This document shows positions 25,763 through 34,988 of a DNA stretch of 46,611 bases, piece after piece. The stretch is from NCBI GenBank assembly GCA_944384745.1, contig CALWUO010000012.1, positions 1-46,611 of the forward strand. The letters are read 5' to 3'. Below the pieces are notes generated by a model. The model was not told the origin of the DNA. It worked only from the letters and a program-made list of their open reading frames with translations, and made no database searches. Origin of the DNA: an uncultured Butyricicoccus sp. GTDB lineage: Bacteria; Bacillota; Clostridia; Oscillospirales; Butyricicoccaceae. The translations under genes and the position numbers were made by a program. Within the stretch, counting starts at the first letter, position 1; the number at the start of each line of letters is the position of its first letter.

Positions 25763-27385
25763 ATGAAATGGAAAATCGGTGCTGTGCTAATGGTTATTGT
25801 TTTCTTTTTGGCAATAGTGCCTACTGTTATAAGTGGTGTTGGTGCAGGAAATTTTACGGATATTTTTTCATCAGCACAACAGTTGGTTGTTGAGGTTGGA
25901 AACAATAATGCTATGTTATCAGGTCAAAAAATTTCATTTGGAGATGACATACAAAATGCAGTTTACGCAGATGAAACTGGAGAGATAATGTTACCTATTT
26001 CAGGTACAGCTCAGGCAATGGGTATGGAGCTAAGTTGGGACGGTTCAGCACCTAATGCAAAACTAACCAAAGATGATAAAACTTTTGATGTTAATATTGT
26101 TTATCCACAGACAAATGATATAAATGCACCAGTGTTTATGTCTGCAAAAAATTTCGCTGATGGTATGGGTTGGACTTACAAGGTTTCGGAAAATGGGTAT
26201 TTTGCTGTTTTATCCGATAAAGAAACAAATGATAAAACAATGTCAAAACTTTGTGACAAGGCAACCGAGCAAATCGGCATACCAAAAGATATGCTAGTGA
26301 AAAGCAGTCTTATCTTTAGAGCAGGTTCAGATAAAGTAATTAAAAATGGTGAAGAAGTTACACTTGAAGACAGTAACGGTCTAACTACTTATGCTCCAAT
26401 AGTAGATGGTGATAATTATTATTTGCCAGTCAATGGGCTTGCAGCAGCATTTGGCGGCACTTCATCAGAGAAAGATGGTAAAACAACAATTAGTATTGGT
26501 GATAAATCCATTGAAATAACTGAAAATAGTGATAATGTGATAGTTAAGGAAGATATAATGTATATATCTGCAAAAACAATCGCTGAAAAGATGGATTATA
26601 CTACCGCAGGTACTGGCGATATATTTATGATGGGTGAACTTTCATATGGCAATGCAGATTCACAAGTATCTGCACTTACAGCAATGGGTGAGCAACTGCC
26701 AGACCAAGCTCCGCCTATACCTAAAGCTGATGCATATGTAGCACTTACATTTGATGATGGTCCGACAGGTGGTTCTGAGGGCTTAACAGCAAGACTGTTA
26801 AACGGTCTAAAAGAGAGAAATGCACATGCAACTTTCTTTATGTGTGGTTATAGAATAAAAGATTTTCATACACATATGGATAGATATTTAGCAGAAGGTC
26901 ATGAACTAGGCAATCATACAATGGACCACCCTGGACTATTAACTAAAAAAACATATGATGTTATTGTAGAGCAAATACAGTCAAATAGCGATTTAATTAA
27001 CTCTTATTGTGGTGAAGGTCCAACTGTATTCCGTCCAGTTGGTGGTGATGTAAATGATGATGTTAAAAAAGCAGCCAAAGCTTGTGGTTTACCAATTATT
27101 AACTGGAGCGTTGATACACTGGATTGGAGATATCGTGATGCAGAACGAATTAAAAATGTAATCGTTGAAAATGCTAAAGATGGCGATATTGTTCTTATGC
27201 ATGATTTAAGAGATTGCACTCTTGAAGGTGTATTAAATGCGATTGATATTTTATCAGAAAAAGGTTATGCTTTTGTAACAGTTGAAGAACTTGCAAGAAT
27301 TAAGGGTGTTGAAATGAAAGCTGGTGAAGTTTATACCAATTTTAGAAATAGCACCGTTCAAAAGCTTTTAACTTCAAAAACATAA
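25763..27385 (+). CDS. Exported polysaccharide deacetylase with copper-amine-oxidase-N-like domains
   Basis: A 540-residue protein with an N-terminal signal anchor (residues 4-26). Two stretches (about 40-155 and 185-295) look like CuAO_N1 wall-associated repeats, with MLPISGTAQAMGMELSWDG and YLPVNGLAAAFGG as their cores. A NodB-type deacetylase domain follows: TFDDGP at 329-334, the metal histidines H385 and H389 in HTMDHPG, RPVGG, VDTLDW and IVLMHD. All five catalytic motifs are present, so it is probably active on peptidoglycan or another GlcNAc polymer at the cell surface. GGGAGG sets the ATG at 25763. A perfect TATAAT at 25715-25720 may be its -10. Its own terminator follows. Confidence 0.88.
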   Translation: MKWKIGAVLMVIVFFLAIVPTVISGVGAGNFTDIFSSAQQLVVEVGNNNAMLSGQKISFGDDIQNAVYADETGEIMLPISGTAQAMGMELSWDGSAPNAKLTKDDKTFDVNIVYPQTNDINAPVFMSAKNFADGMGWTYKVSENGYFAVLSDKETNDKTMSKLCDKATEQIGIPKDMLVKSSLIFRAGSDKVIKNGEEVTLEDSNGLTTYAPIVDGDNYYLPVNGLAAAFGGTSSEKDGKTTISIGDKSIEITENSDNVIVKEDIMYISAKTIAEKMDYTTAGTGDIFMMGELSYGNADSQVSALTAMGEQLPDQAPPIPKADAYVALTFDDGPTGGSEGLTARLLNGLKERNAHATFFMCGYRIKDFHTHMDRYLAEGHELGNHTMDHPGLLTKKTYDVIVEQIQSNSDLINSYCGEGPTVFRPVGGDVNDDVKKAAKACGLPIINWSVDTLDWRYRDAERIKNVIVENAKDGDIVLMHDLRDCTLEGVLNAIDILSEKGYAFVTVEELARIKGVEMKAGEVYTNFRNSTVQKLLTSKT

Positions 27386-27420
27386 AAAAATTAACCCGTT
27401 CACATTTGTGAACGGGTTTT
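27384..27420. terminator. Bidirectional terminator between the deacetylase gene and ricT
   Basis: AACCCGTTCACA (27393-27404) pairs with TGTGAACGGGTT (27407-27418). A T-run follows on the plus strand (TTTTG), and seven Ts follow on the minus strand (27384-27390 region), so it can end both convergent genes. Confidence 0.85.
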
Positions 27421-27449
27421 GTAATTGTTTGTAAAAGTCAGATTGTTCA

Positions 27450-28412
27450 TCATTTGATTTTTGGAGTTTTTTTGGAGCCTGATTTATTTCGTTTGCGACG
27501 ATGTTTTTCATCTTCTTCAGGTTCTTCAGATGCTATAAGCTTGGTGTTTTCCTCTAAAATATCAAGTTCATCTGTGTCATAGTTTTTATCATACTTACGT
27601 TTGCCTGCCTTAATTACACAACAATCAGTGCAAGCAAAGGTTTTAGGTGCTTCGTCACTGCCTTCAAGTTGAACTTTACATGTTCCACAGATAACCTCAG
27701 TGGAAACAACAGTTCCCTTGCCCTCAGGGGTTTCAACTATACTATCAACACGAGGGGTTATTTTTTGCATTTCATGGTAGCCATCATATTCATATTTTAA
27801 ACAGCACATAAGTCTGCCACAAGTACCAGATATTTTAGTAGGATTTAGTGAAAGATTTTGGTCTTTTGCCATATTTATAGATACAGGCTGAAAATCCTCA
27901 AGATAGCTTGCACAACAAAGCTCTCTTCCACAAATACCTAGACCACCTACAATTTTAGCTTCATCACGCACACCTATTTGTCTTAGTTCTATTCGTGTAC
28001 GGAAAATAGAGGCTAAATCTTTAACAAGAGACCTAAAATCAACTCTGCCATCGGCTGTAAAATAGAATAAAATCTTATTGAGGTCAAAAGTACATTCAAC
28101 CGATACAAGGTTCATATCAAGTTCATGTTCTGCGATTTTTTTTCGACAAATATCAAAAGCTTCTTTTGCTTGTTGTTCATTGCCTCTTGCAACTTGAAGG
28201 TCGGTTTCAGTTGCAATTCTTATAACTTTCTTGACAGGTTTTATAACGTTTTCATCTTCAATTTCTCTATTAGCTAAAGCACATTCACCGCACTCAATAC
28301 CTCTTGCGGTTTCGACTATAACATAATCACCTACATGAATATCAAGACCGTTTGGGTCAAAATGATATACTTTACCCACTTTTTTAAAGCGGATACCAAC
28401 TATTGTTGTCAA
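27450..28412 (-). CDS. ricT: RicT/YaaT PSP1-domain protein
   Basis: A 320-residue protein of the RicT (YaaT) family. With RicA and RicF it forms an iron-sulfur complex that steers RNase Y in Bacillus. The PSP1 core spans residues about 60-150. The Fe-S cysteine clusters CGRELCC (C161, C166, C167) and CGRLMCC (C198, C203, C204) are intact, and further cysteine pairs occur at C41/C44 and in the C-terminal third. The tail is highly charged (Lys, Arg, Glu). It follows holB, as in Bacillus. Confidence 0.93.
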   Translation of the reverse strand: MTTIVGIRFKKVGKVYHFDPNGLDIHVGDYVIVETARGIECGECALANREIEDENVIKPVKKVIRIATETDLQVARGNEQQAKEAFDICRKKIAEHELDMNLVSVECTFDLNKILFYFTADGRVDFRSLVKDLASIFRTRIELRQIGVRDEAKIVGGLGICGRELCCASYLEDFQPVSINMAKDQNLSLNPTKISGTCGRLMCCLKYEYDGYHEMQKITPRVDSIVETPEGKGTVVSTEVICGTCKVQLEGSDEAPKTFACTDCCVIKAGKRKYDKNYDTDELDILEENTKLIASEEPEEDEKHRRKRNKSGSKKTPKIK

Positions 28413-28439
28413 TTTTAAAGTCCTCCTATAATGGGATAT

Positions 28440-29306
28440 TTATATAAAACATATTTGATAAGCTTCAGCACAAAGACAAGCACAAACTATATTAGGTGCA
28501 GCGTTTCCTTGTACTCTAAGCCTTAAAGTTCCAATAAAATCATATAATTTTATAAGTTTTTCATATGAAACCTTGTTTGCAAGTTCTTTCTGTCCTATTT
28601 CTGGTAATACATTTGCTGAAAGATTATTTGCAATAAATATACAGTCATGCAATGCAGCCTGAATAAGTCCTAATACATTTTTAAGTTCGGATTTTGATAA
28701 TTTTTCAAAGCTCATAGCATTTACAAGCATTTTATATTCATCAGCACTTGACAAAGCCTTTATAAAACCAGTTATATTTTCAAGGTTAGATAAATCAAAA
28801 TCATTATTTTTAGGGGCTAAATGATATTTGCTACATCTAGAACGTATAGTTTCTAAAATACCGCCAGCTTGTTCACTTGTTAAAATAAAAAATGCATATT
28901 TTGGCGGTTCTTCAAGCACTTTAAGCAAAGCATTTTGGGCAGATATATTAAGCTTATGAGCATGACGAATTAACACAACTCGTCTGTCAGAATCATTTGG
29001 AAGCACATAGATTTTTTGTCTTAAATCTCTTGCAATAGAAACAGATATTTCTTGGTCATCAAAATCTATATATTCTATATCAGGGTGACAATTATGCTGT
29101 AACTTTTGACAAGACTCACATACACCACAAGGTTTATTTGTTTTTGATGTGCAAAGCAAGCCAGCAGCCAAAGTTTTAGCAAGTGACCATTTGCCACTGC
29201 CTTCACTGCCAGTTAAAAGCACTGTTTGAGGAAAACGGTGATTAAGTGCAGCTTTAAGACTTTGTATAACTTCTTTATTATCAGAAAAGCTGTCAAAGCT
29301 GAGCAT
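28440..29306 (-). CDS. holB: DNA polymerase III delta' subunit
   Basis: A 288-residue AAA+ clamp-loader subunit. The P-loop region LTGSEGSGKW (32-40) has Trp where Ser or Thr normally coordinates Mg, consistent with delta' not hydrolysing ATP. A zinc knuckle C52, C60, C63, C66 follows, then VVLIRHAHKLNISAQNALLK and LEEPP. AGGAG precedes the ATG. In Bacillus tmk, yaaQ and ricF lie upstream; here the decarboxylase is directly upstream, 18 bp away. Confidence 0.92.
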   Translation of the reverse strand: MLSFDSFSDNKEVIQSLKAALNHRFPQTVLLTGSEGSGKWSLAKTLAAGLLCTSKTNKPCGVCESCQKLQHNCHPDIEYIDFDDQEISVSIARDLRQKIYVLPNDSDRRVVLIRHAHKLNISAQNALLKVLEEPPKYAFFILTSEQAGGILETIRSRCSKYHLAPKNNDFDLSNLENITGFIKALSSADEYKMLVNAMSFEKLSKSELKNVLGLIQAALHDCIFIANNLSANVLPEIGQKELANKVSYEKLIKLYDFIGTLRLRVQGNAAPNIVCACLCAEAYQICFI

Positions 29307-29324
29307 AAAAAATCTCCTTTTAGT

Positions 29325-30689
29325 TTAAAATTCTGTGCAAATAAGCACTTCGCTTACAGTATTATAGCATCGTTTAGTTAAAAATTCAATGTGTTTTGCT
29401 GTGATTTCCTCTCCTGAGAAAACAACAGGTATCCCAGGGGGATAAGGTGTTATAGGTCTTGCACATATTTTACCCTCAGCATCTTTTATATTTACCAATT
29501 TATTTTTAGAAAACCATGCTTTTCTCACAGATATAGCTTGTTTTGGCTCAGGTAAAGGGGGAATAATATCAGGCAAAATATCATTTGATAAGCCAAATGA
29601 ACAGACCAAAAACGCATTTTTCAACTGCTCAAAATCATACTTTGAGTCAATACCTGTAAGTATACAGACAATATTTCTATCGTCTGCCATTTCACAGATA
29701 ATATTAAAGTCATTATCCAGTTTTTGCATTATTTCATGACCAGATATACCAGTTTTAGCGGTACAAACAGTAAGCCTTGTGCTATCTAAGTCGAAATTTT
29801 CACTTGGGGTTAAAGCTATAAAAGCTGTATTAGTGTTTATAAATTCACGGATATCATTTACACGTTCTGCACAAACTTTATAATCATTTGTGTTTTGCAA
29901 CCAATCTCTGGCTAAATCCAAAGAAACCATAATAGGATATGAGGGACTAGAAGTGCAAACCATACTTTCAGTTTGGCGGATAGCTTTGTTATCAACTGTA
30001 TCAGCCATAATAAGATACGCACCTTGACCAAGGGCAGGCAATGTTTTATGGGCACTTAAAACCGCAACATCTGCACCAAGTTCTATTGGTGATTTTAAAT
30101 TTATAGCGGGGAAGTGTGCTCCATGAGCAGCATCAACAAGTAATTTTACATTATAACTGTGGCATAAATCGGCTAAAGCTTTAATATCTTGTATTATGCC
30201 ATAATAATTAGGGGATACAATAAGCATAGCTTTTATATTAGGGTGAGCTTTTAACTGTTTTTCTGTGCTTTCTAATGATAGTTTACAACCAAAACCATAT
30301 GGCTCTAGTATTTCGGGATAAACAAAATAAGGCTTTAAATCAAACAATGCACAAGCAGCAGTTACACTCTTATGACAATTTCTATCAAGCAAAACCGAGC
30401 CACCATCAGAACAAATAGAACCAAGCATAGCATGTATGCCTTCAGTTGAACCACCTGTTAAAAAGTGACAATCATGTGCTTTATAAAGTTTAGCGGCTAA
30501 AAGTTCAGCCTCTCTTATTGAGCCTTGTTCTTCATATAAATTTCCTGTTTGAGGGGTTTCAGTGAAATCATATGGAAAAATATTATCAAAAGGTTTAAAA
30601 TAAGCTTTTCCTTTATGTCCAGGCATATGCATTCTAAGAGTATTTTTATCTATAAGCTTAGAGAGAGAGTTATATAATGGGGTGTTCAT
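29325..30689 (-). CDS. PLP-dependent Orn/Lys/Arg decarboxylase (YaaO type)
   Basis: A 454-residue fold-type I basic amino acid decarboxylase that would make a polyamine precursor (cadaverine, putrescine or agmatine). RMHMPGHKG (19-27), FLTGGSTEG near 77-84, DAAHGAHF (186-193) and the PLP lysine K215 in SAHKTLPAL are visible, with a shortened C-terminal domain as in Bacillus YaaO. Which amino acid is used cannot be told. Its ATG overlaps the stop of queG by 4 bp (ATGA), so the two are coupled. Confidence 0.88.
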   Translation of the reverse strand: MNTPLYNSLSKLIDKNTLRMHMPGHKGKAYFKPFDNIFPYDFTETPQTGNLYEEQGSIREAELLAAKLYKAHDCHFLTGGSTEGIHAMLGSICSDGGSVLLDRNCHKSVTAACALFDLKPYFVYPEILEPYGFGCKLSLESTEKQLKAHPNIKAMLIVSPNYYGIIQDIKALADLCHSYNVKLLVDAAHGAHFPAINLKSPIELGADVAVLSAHKTLPALGQGAYLIMADTVDNKAIRQTESMVCTSSPSYPIMVSLDLARDWLQNTNDYKVCAERVNDIREFINTNTAFIALTPSENFDLDSTRLTVCTAKTGISGHEIMQKLDNDFNIICEMADDRNIVCILTGIDSKYDFEQLKNAFLVCSFGLSNDILPDIIPPLPEPKQAISVRKAWFSKNKLVNIKDAEGKICARPITPYPPGIPVVFSGEEITAKHIEFLTKRCYNTVSEVLICTEF

Positions 30690-31564
30690 ATTTTATATCC
30701 TTTCAGGGTTAAATTTCTAATAAGCGGTTTTGTTCCACGCCAAGTAAATGCCCTATCTTTATATTTTTCATTAAATTGTTTTCGGGTTAGATTTTCAATA
30801 TCTTCAATAGATAAAGAATTTATTAAGTCTTGAGTAAAACTTTTGTTTTCGGTAAAAGGCACATTTTTATTTTGTGGGCAGACAAACTGACAGGTATCGC
30901 AACCCCAAATTAAATTATGTTTTAAAAGTAAATCTGTTTGTTCTTTGCTTAAATCTTTTTTGCTTTGAGTTAAATCAGAAAGACATTTTTCACAGTTTAT
31001 TTTGCCGTTATCACCTATTGCATTAGCCAAACAGTGTTTTTTACAAAGTCCACAATGCAAACAATCTATAATTTTACTGTCTTTGCTAGGTGGTACAATG
31101 TGCGTATTATCAGATAGAATAGCGGGCATTTGCTTAAACTCAAGATTTGTTAAAATTGTGCCTATAAATACAAAACTACCGTATTTTTTATCAAAGATTA
31201 AACCATTTTCACCTATTTTTCCAACACCTGCAAGTCTTGCGGCTTGGGTTTCATTAAGTGGTGAATTGTCCACTAATACAACTGATTTTGAACCTGTTTT
31301 CCTCTCAATTTGCTCGGAAATAGGTGTTAAGATATCGTAAATAACAGTGTGATAATCTTTTCCCATTGCATAAATAGATAAATTACCGCTTTTTAATCCA
31401 TTAAAATATGGAAATAAAGCAACATAAACACTGTGTGCATTTTCACAATAGCTGTAAGATTTTTCTATTGCAGACAGGCTCATATAATCTTTTAATGTGT
31501 CAAATTCGCATACACCTACGGACGAAATTCCGTCCTGTGCGTACAATATATCAAGTATGTTCAT
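30686..31564 (-). CDS. queG: Epoxyqueuosine reductase-like protein
   Basis: A 292-residue protein of the QueG family, which uses cobalamin and two [4Fe-4S] clusters to reduce epoxyqueuosine to queuosine on tRNA. MGKDYH (67-72), VDNSPL with the catalytic-type aspartate D99, and GVGKIGENGL match QueG. The ferredoxin cysteines are C168, C171, C174 and C178, then C222, C225 and C229. The HEAT-repeat tail of the long (380-residue) forms is missing, as in many Clostridia. The link to queuosine is strengthened by the preQ1 riboswitch unit at 2588-4205. First gene of the queG-decarboxylase-holB-ricT run. Confidence 0.83.
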   Translation of the reverse strand: MNILDILYAQDGISSVGVCEFDTLKDYMSLSAIEKSYSYCENAHSVYVALFPYFNGLKSGNLSIYAMGKDYHTVIYDILTPISEQIERKTGSKSVVLVDNSPLNETQAARLAGVGKIGENGLIFDKKYGSFVFIGTILTNLEFKQMPAILSDNTHIVPPSKDSKIIDCLHCGLCKKHCLANAIGDNGKINCEKCLSDLTQSKKDLSKEQTDLLLKHNLIWGCDTCQFVCPQNKNVPFTENKSFTQDLINSLSIEDIENLTRKQFNEKYKDRAFTWRGTKPLIRNLTLKGYKI

Positions 31565-31597
31565 CTTACCCGATATTCTCCTATAATTTTTTATTAA

Positions 31598-31626
31598 ATT
31601 ATACCATAATAAATTTATGATTTAAA
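31598..31626 (-). promoter_or_regulatory. Promoter of the queG-holB-ricT run
   Basis: On the minus strand TATAAT (31598-31603) lies 17 bp from a weak TTTAAA (31621-31626). It is back to back with the serC promoter. Confidence 0.45.
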
Positions 31627-31628
31627 CC

Positions 31629-31657
31629 TTGTTAAAGTGTGAAAGTGGATATATAAT
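31629..31657 (+). promoter_or_regulatory. Promoter of serC
   Basis: TTGTTA (31629-31634) and TATAAT (31652-31657) have the ideal 17-bp spacing. The leader of about 75 nt contains a weak GTCAAAC / GTTTGAT hairpin. Confidence 0.72.
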
Positions 31658-31736
31658 TTAAAGTATATTTTATTTATTTTTTGTCAAACTTTTGGCGTTT
31701 GATGAAAAAATTATTGAAAGGTAGGTTACTTGAAAG

Positions 31737-32828
31737 ATGTCAGAAACCAGAATTTATAATTTCTCCGCAGGTCCATCTATGCTTCCACTATCCGTACTGG
31801 AGAAGGCAGCCTCAGAAATGCTTAACTATCATGGTTCAGGAATGTCAGTAATGGAGATGAGTCACCGCTCAAAGGTATATGACACGATTATCAAGGAAAC
31901 CGAAGCTGCTCTTCGTCGTGTTATGAATATCCCTGATAACTATAAGGTGCTGTTTTTACAGGGTGGTGCAACAACTCAGTTTGCGGCAATCCCTATGAAC
32001 CTTATGAAAACAGGTAAGGCTGATTATGCTGTTACTGGTAACTTTGCAAACAATGCTTATAAAGAAGCTTTAAAGTTTGGTGATATACATACAGCGTTTT
32101 CATCAAAGGAAACTAACTTTGACAGAGTGCCAACTCAGGCTGAACTTGATATCCGTGAAGATGCAGATTATTTCTATATTTGTGCTAATAATACCATTTA
32201 TGGTACTGAATATCATTATGACCCTGAAACACCAGCAAATGTGCCACTTGTTGCAGATATGTCTTCTAATATTCTGTCAAAGCCTGTTGATGTTTCAAAA
32301 TATGGCGTTATTTATGCAGGTGCACAGAAAAACATGGGTCCTGCTGGTTTAACAGTTGTTATTGTGCGTGAAGATTTGCTAGGCAACTATCCACAAGATA
32401 AATATCCAACAATCTTAGATTGGAAACTGATGGCTGAGAAAGATAGCATGTACAATACACCTCCTACATATGCTATTTATATCTTGGGTCTTGTGCTTGA
32501 GTGGGTGGAGTCCATTGGCGGACTTGAGCAAATGCAAAAACGTGCAGAACAAAAGAGCAAACTTCTTTATGATTACCTTGATAGTCAAACTTTCTATAAG
32601 GCAGTAGCACAAAAAGAAAGTCGTTCTAATATGAATGTTACATTTAGAACAGGTGATGATGCACTTGATGCAGAATTTGTAAAAGCATCTATTGCAGAGG
32701 GTATGTCAAATCTTAAAGGACATCGTTCTGTTGGCGGTATGAGAGCATCTATCTATAATGCAATGCCATTAGAAGGCGTTGAAAAGCTAGTTGCATTTAT
32801 GAAAAGATTTGCAGAAGAACATAGCTAA
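31737..32828 (+). CDS. serC: Phosphoserine aminotransferase
   Basis: A 363-residue PLP enzyme making 3-phosphoserine from 3-phosphohydroxypyruvate and glutamate. The N-terminus RIYNFSAGPSMLP is the family signature. FLQGGATTQFAAIP near residue 70 and the PLP lysine K198 in AGAQKNMGPAGL follow, with RSVGGMRASIYNAMP near the C-terminus. serA follows 82 bp downstream, giving two consecutive serine pathway steps; serB is not in the window. Confidence 0.97.
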   Translation: MSETRIYNFSAGPSMLPLSVLEKAASEMLNYHGSGMSVMEMSHRSKVYDTIIKETEAALRRVMNIPDNYKVLFLQGGATTQFAAIPMNLMKTGKADYAVTGNFANNAYKEALKFGDIHTAFSSKETNFDRVPTQAELDIREDADYFYICANNTIYGTEYHYDPETPANVPLVADMSSNILSKPVDVSKYGVIYAGAQKNMGPAGLTVVIVREDLLGNYPQDKYPTILDWKLMAEKDSMYNTPPTYAIYILGLVLEWVESIGGLEQMQKRAEQKSKLLYDYLDSQTFYKAVAQKESRSNMNVTFRTGDDALDAEFVKASIAEGMSNLKGHRSVGGMRASIYNAMPLEGVEKLVAFMKRFAEEHS

Positions 32829-32851
32829 GATTTTTGTATAAACGAACAACA

Positions 32852-32888
32852 CTCCACCAGTATAATTTTACTGGTGGAGCACTTTTAA
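32852..32888 (+). terminator. Hairpin between serC and serA (weak terminator or processing site)
   Basis: CTCCACCAGTA (32852-32862) pairs with TACTGGTGGAG (32869-32879); CACTTTTAA follows. The stem is strong but the T-run is short and delayed, so partial read-through to serA is expected. Confidence 0.6.
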
Positions 32889-32910
32889 ATATAGAAAGCG
32901 GGTTATTTAA

Positions 32911-34074
32911 ATGTATAACGTTAAATTATATAATAAAATCAGCCAGTGTGGTCTTGATGATTTTGATAAAGAAAATTATACTTATGCAGAGGATATGGAA
33001 AACTATGACGCTATTTTAGTTCGTTCTGCTAAACTGCATGATGTGGAGTTTCCAAAAAGCCTAAAATGTATTGCTCGTGCAGGTGCAGGAGTAAATAATA
33101 TTCCACTTGAAAAATGTGCAGAGCAAGGCATGGTTGTATTTAATACCCCTGGTGCAAATGCAAATGCTGTAAAAGAGCTTGTAATTTGTGCTATGCTTAT
33201 GGCATCTCGTAAGATTGTACAGGGCATTAATTGGACTAAGGGCTTAATTGGTACAGAAGACATTGGTCCTGCTGCTGAAAAGGGCAAATCTAAGTTTGCA
33301 GGTCCAGAGCTTGACGGCAAGCGTTTAGGTGTAATTGGTCTGGGTGCAATCGGTGTAAAAGTTGCAAATGCGGCTATTGGTTTGGGAATGGACGTTTGGG
33401 GTTATGACCCATTCTTGTCTGTTGATGGTGCATTATCTCTTTCACGTTCTGTAAAGCATATCACAGATTTAAATCAGATTTTTGCAAACTGCGATTATAT
33501 AACCGTTCATGTGCCACTACTTGACGACACAAGAAATATGATTAACGCTGACACCATAGCTACAATGAAAGATGGTGTTAGAATTATAAATATTGCTCGT
33601 GGTGAATTGGTAGATGAAACCGCAATGGCAGCCGCTTTGGAAAGTGGTAAAGTAGCTTGTTATGTATCTGACTTTGCAAGTGATATAATGTTAAAACAAG
33701 AAAATGCAATTATTATGCCTCACTTGGGCGCATCTACTCCTGAAAGTGAAGATAACTGTGCTAAAATGGCGGTTAAGGAAGTTATGGATTATCTGGAAAC
33801 AGGCACAATTAGAAATTCTGTAAACTTCCCTAACTTAAAAGTGCCAAGAGAAGCAGGTATCCGTGTATGTATGATACATAAAAATATCCCTAATATGATT
33901 GCAGCTATTTCCGCTGTTGTATCTAAAGAGGGTATGAACATTGAGAATATGGGCAACCGTTCTAAAGGTAATTTTGCTTACACAATTATGGATACAGATA
34001 CCGAAGTAACAGAAGCTATGATTGAAGCTATCAAGTCTATTGATGGCATGATTTCTGTTCGTGTTATTAGATAA
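32911..34074 (+). CDS. serA: D-3-phosphoglycerate dehydrogenase
   Basis: A 387-residue NAD-dependent enzyme of the first serine-synthesis step. ARAGAGVNNIP is the substrate-side motif, and GVIGLGAIGVKVANAA near residue 140 is the NAD-binding motif. INIARGELVDE and MPHLGASTPESEDN carry the catalytic Arg and His. A C-terminal ACT domain (about 315-387) suggests serine feedback. The intervening domain of the longest forms is absent. Start at the ATG at 32911, behind AAGCGGG. Confidence 0.95.
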   Translation: MYNVKLYNKISQCGLDDFDKENYTYAEDMENYDAILVRSAKLHDVEFPKSLKCIARAGAGVNNIPLEKCAEQGMVVFNTPGANANAVKELVICAMLMASRKIVQGINWTKGLIGTEDIGPAAEKGKSKFAGPELDGKRLGVIGLGAIGVKVANAAIGLGMDVWGYDPFLSVDGALSLSRSVKHITDLNQIFANCDYITVHVPLLDDTRNMINADTIATMKDGVRIINIARGELVDETAMAAALESGKVACYVSDFASDIMLKQENAIIMPHLGASTPESEDNCAKMAVKEVMDYLETGTIRNSVNFPNLKVPREAGIRVCMIHKNIPNMIAAISAVVSKEGMNIENMGNRSKGNFAYTIMDTDTEVTEAMIEAIKSIDGMISVRVIR

Positions 34075-34080
34075 AATTTT

Positions 34081-34112
34081 AAAAGCTCGTCAGTTTTTGA
34101 CGAGCTTTTTCT
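34081..34112. terminator. Terminator of serA, overlapping the opposite gene's stop
   Basis: AAAAGCTCGTCA (34081-34092) pairs with TGACGAGCTTTT (34098-34109), then TTTC. The left arm contains the stop codon of the minus-strand phosphoesterase gene, so the hairpin serves both convergent genes. Confidence 0.85.
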
Positions 34113-34965
34113 TTCCTTTATGCAATGATATAACAACAACTTCTGGTTGATTAAAAATGCGAATTGGTTTAAATCCGCCAAGCCCACGGCTTATAACCAT
34201 TTGAGTGTTATTTTTTATATGTTTTCCTGAGGTATAACGGGGAAATAACCCTTGATTAGGTGCAATAAGTCCACCTACAAAAGGTATTCTAACTTGACCT
34301 CCATGTGCATGACCAGACACAACAAGGTCAATAGGTTCATTTGAATATATATCTATAAATTCAGGGTGATGTGCCATTAAAATAGTAAATTCATCTGGTA
34401 AAATTCCATGCATAACACGAGAAAGCATATCTGTTATATTTTGTATACGTTTTTTATTTCTTGTATGCGGTTTTGAGTCGTCTTCAATGCCAATAAGATT
34501 TATATATGAATTGTCACGTTCTATGCGAGTACCTGAGCAATGAAGAAAATGTACACCAGCATCATAAAGGGCTTTATGCATTGTGTCAACGCCAGTTTTG
34601 CGTATTTTACGTAATTCATGATTGCCATAAATCGCCCAAACAGGAGCGATTTTATTTAAAAGTTTTGCTTGCTCAGTACAGTTTGAAAAATCACCATGTT
34701 TTGCATCAACCCAATCACCAGCTATCAATATTAAATCAGGGTGCATTTTTTTAACTCGACTTAAAAGAGCTTTTTGACTAAATCCAAAATTTCGGCTATG
34801 TATATCACTTAAAAGAACTATTCTGTAACGGTTAAAGTTTGTTGGCAAGTTTTGTGAATAGATATGATATCTAGTTATTTTAACATTTACATTTTGCCAA
34901 ACAGTAACCGCTGTAAATATACCAGCAGCTATTGCACCGCCTTGTAAAAGTTTATTTTTTTTCAT
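34090..34965 (-). CDS. Membrane-anchored metallophosphoesterase (YkuE-like)
   Basis: A 291-residue calcineurin-type phosphoesterase with a hydrophobic N-terminal anchor (residues 8-24). Metal motifs are in order: LLSDIHSR near residue 53, AGDWVD near 82, YGNHE near 113, and SGHAHGGQVRIP near 213. The family includes YkuE of Bacillus and enzymes acting on UDP-sugar lipids; the substrate here is unknown. No partner gene is evident. Confidence 0.87.
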   Translation of the reverse strand: MKKNKLLQGGAIAAGIFTAVTVWQNVNVKITRYHIYSQNLPTNFNRYRIVLLSDIHSRNFGFSQKALLSRVKKMHPDLILIAGDWVDAKHGDFSNCTEQAKLLNKIAPVWAIYGNHELRKIRKTGVDTMHKALYDAGVHFLHCSGTRIERDNSYINLIGIEDDSKPHTRNKKRIQNITDMLSRVMHGILPDEFTILMAHHPEFIDIYSNEPIDLVVSGHAHGGQVRIPFVGGLIAPNQGLFPRYTSGKHIKNNTQMVISRGLGGFKPIRIFNQPEVVVISLHKGKKKLVKN

Positions 34966-34988
34966 TTATAATCCTCCGATTGTATTCA

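Noticed and set aside
28440..29306. Broken P-loop in HolB as a sign of a pseudogene
   Set aside because: Delta' does not need ATP hydrolysis, the zinc knuckle and the rest are intact, and the gene is in its normal place beside ricT.
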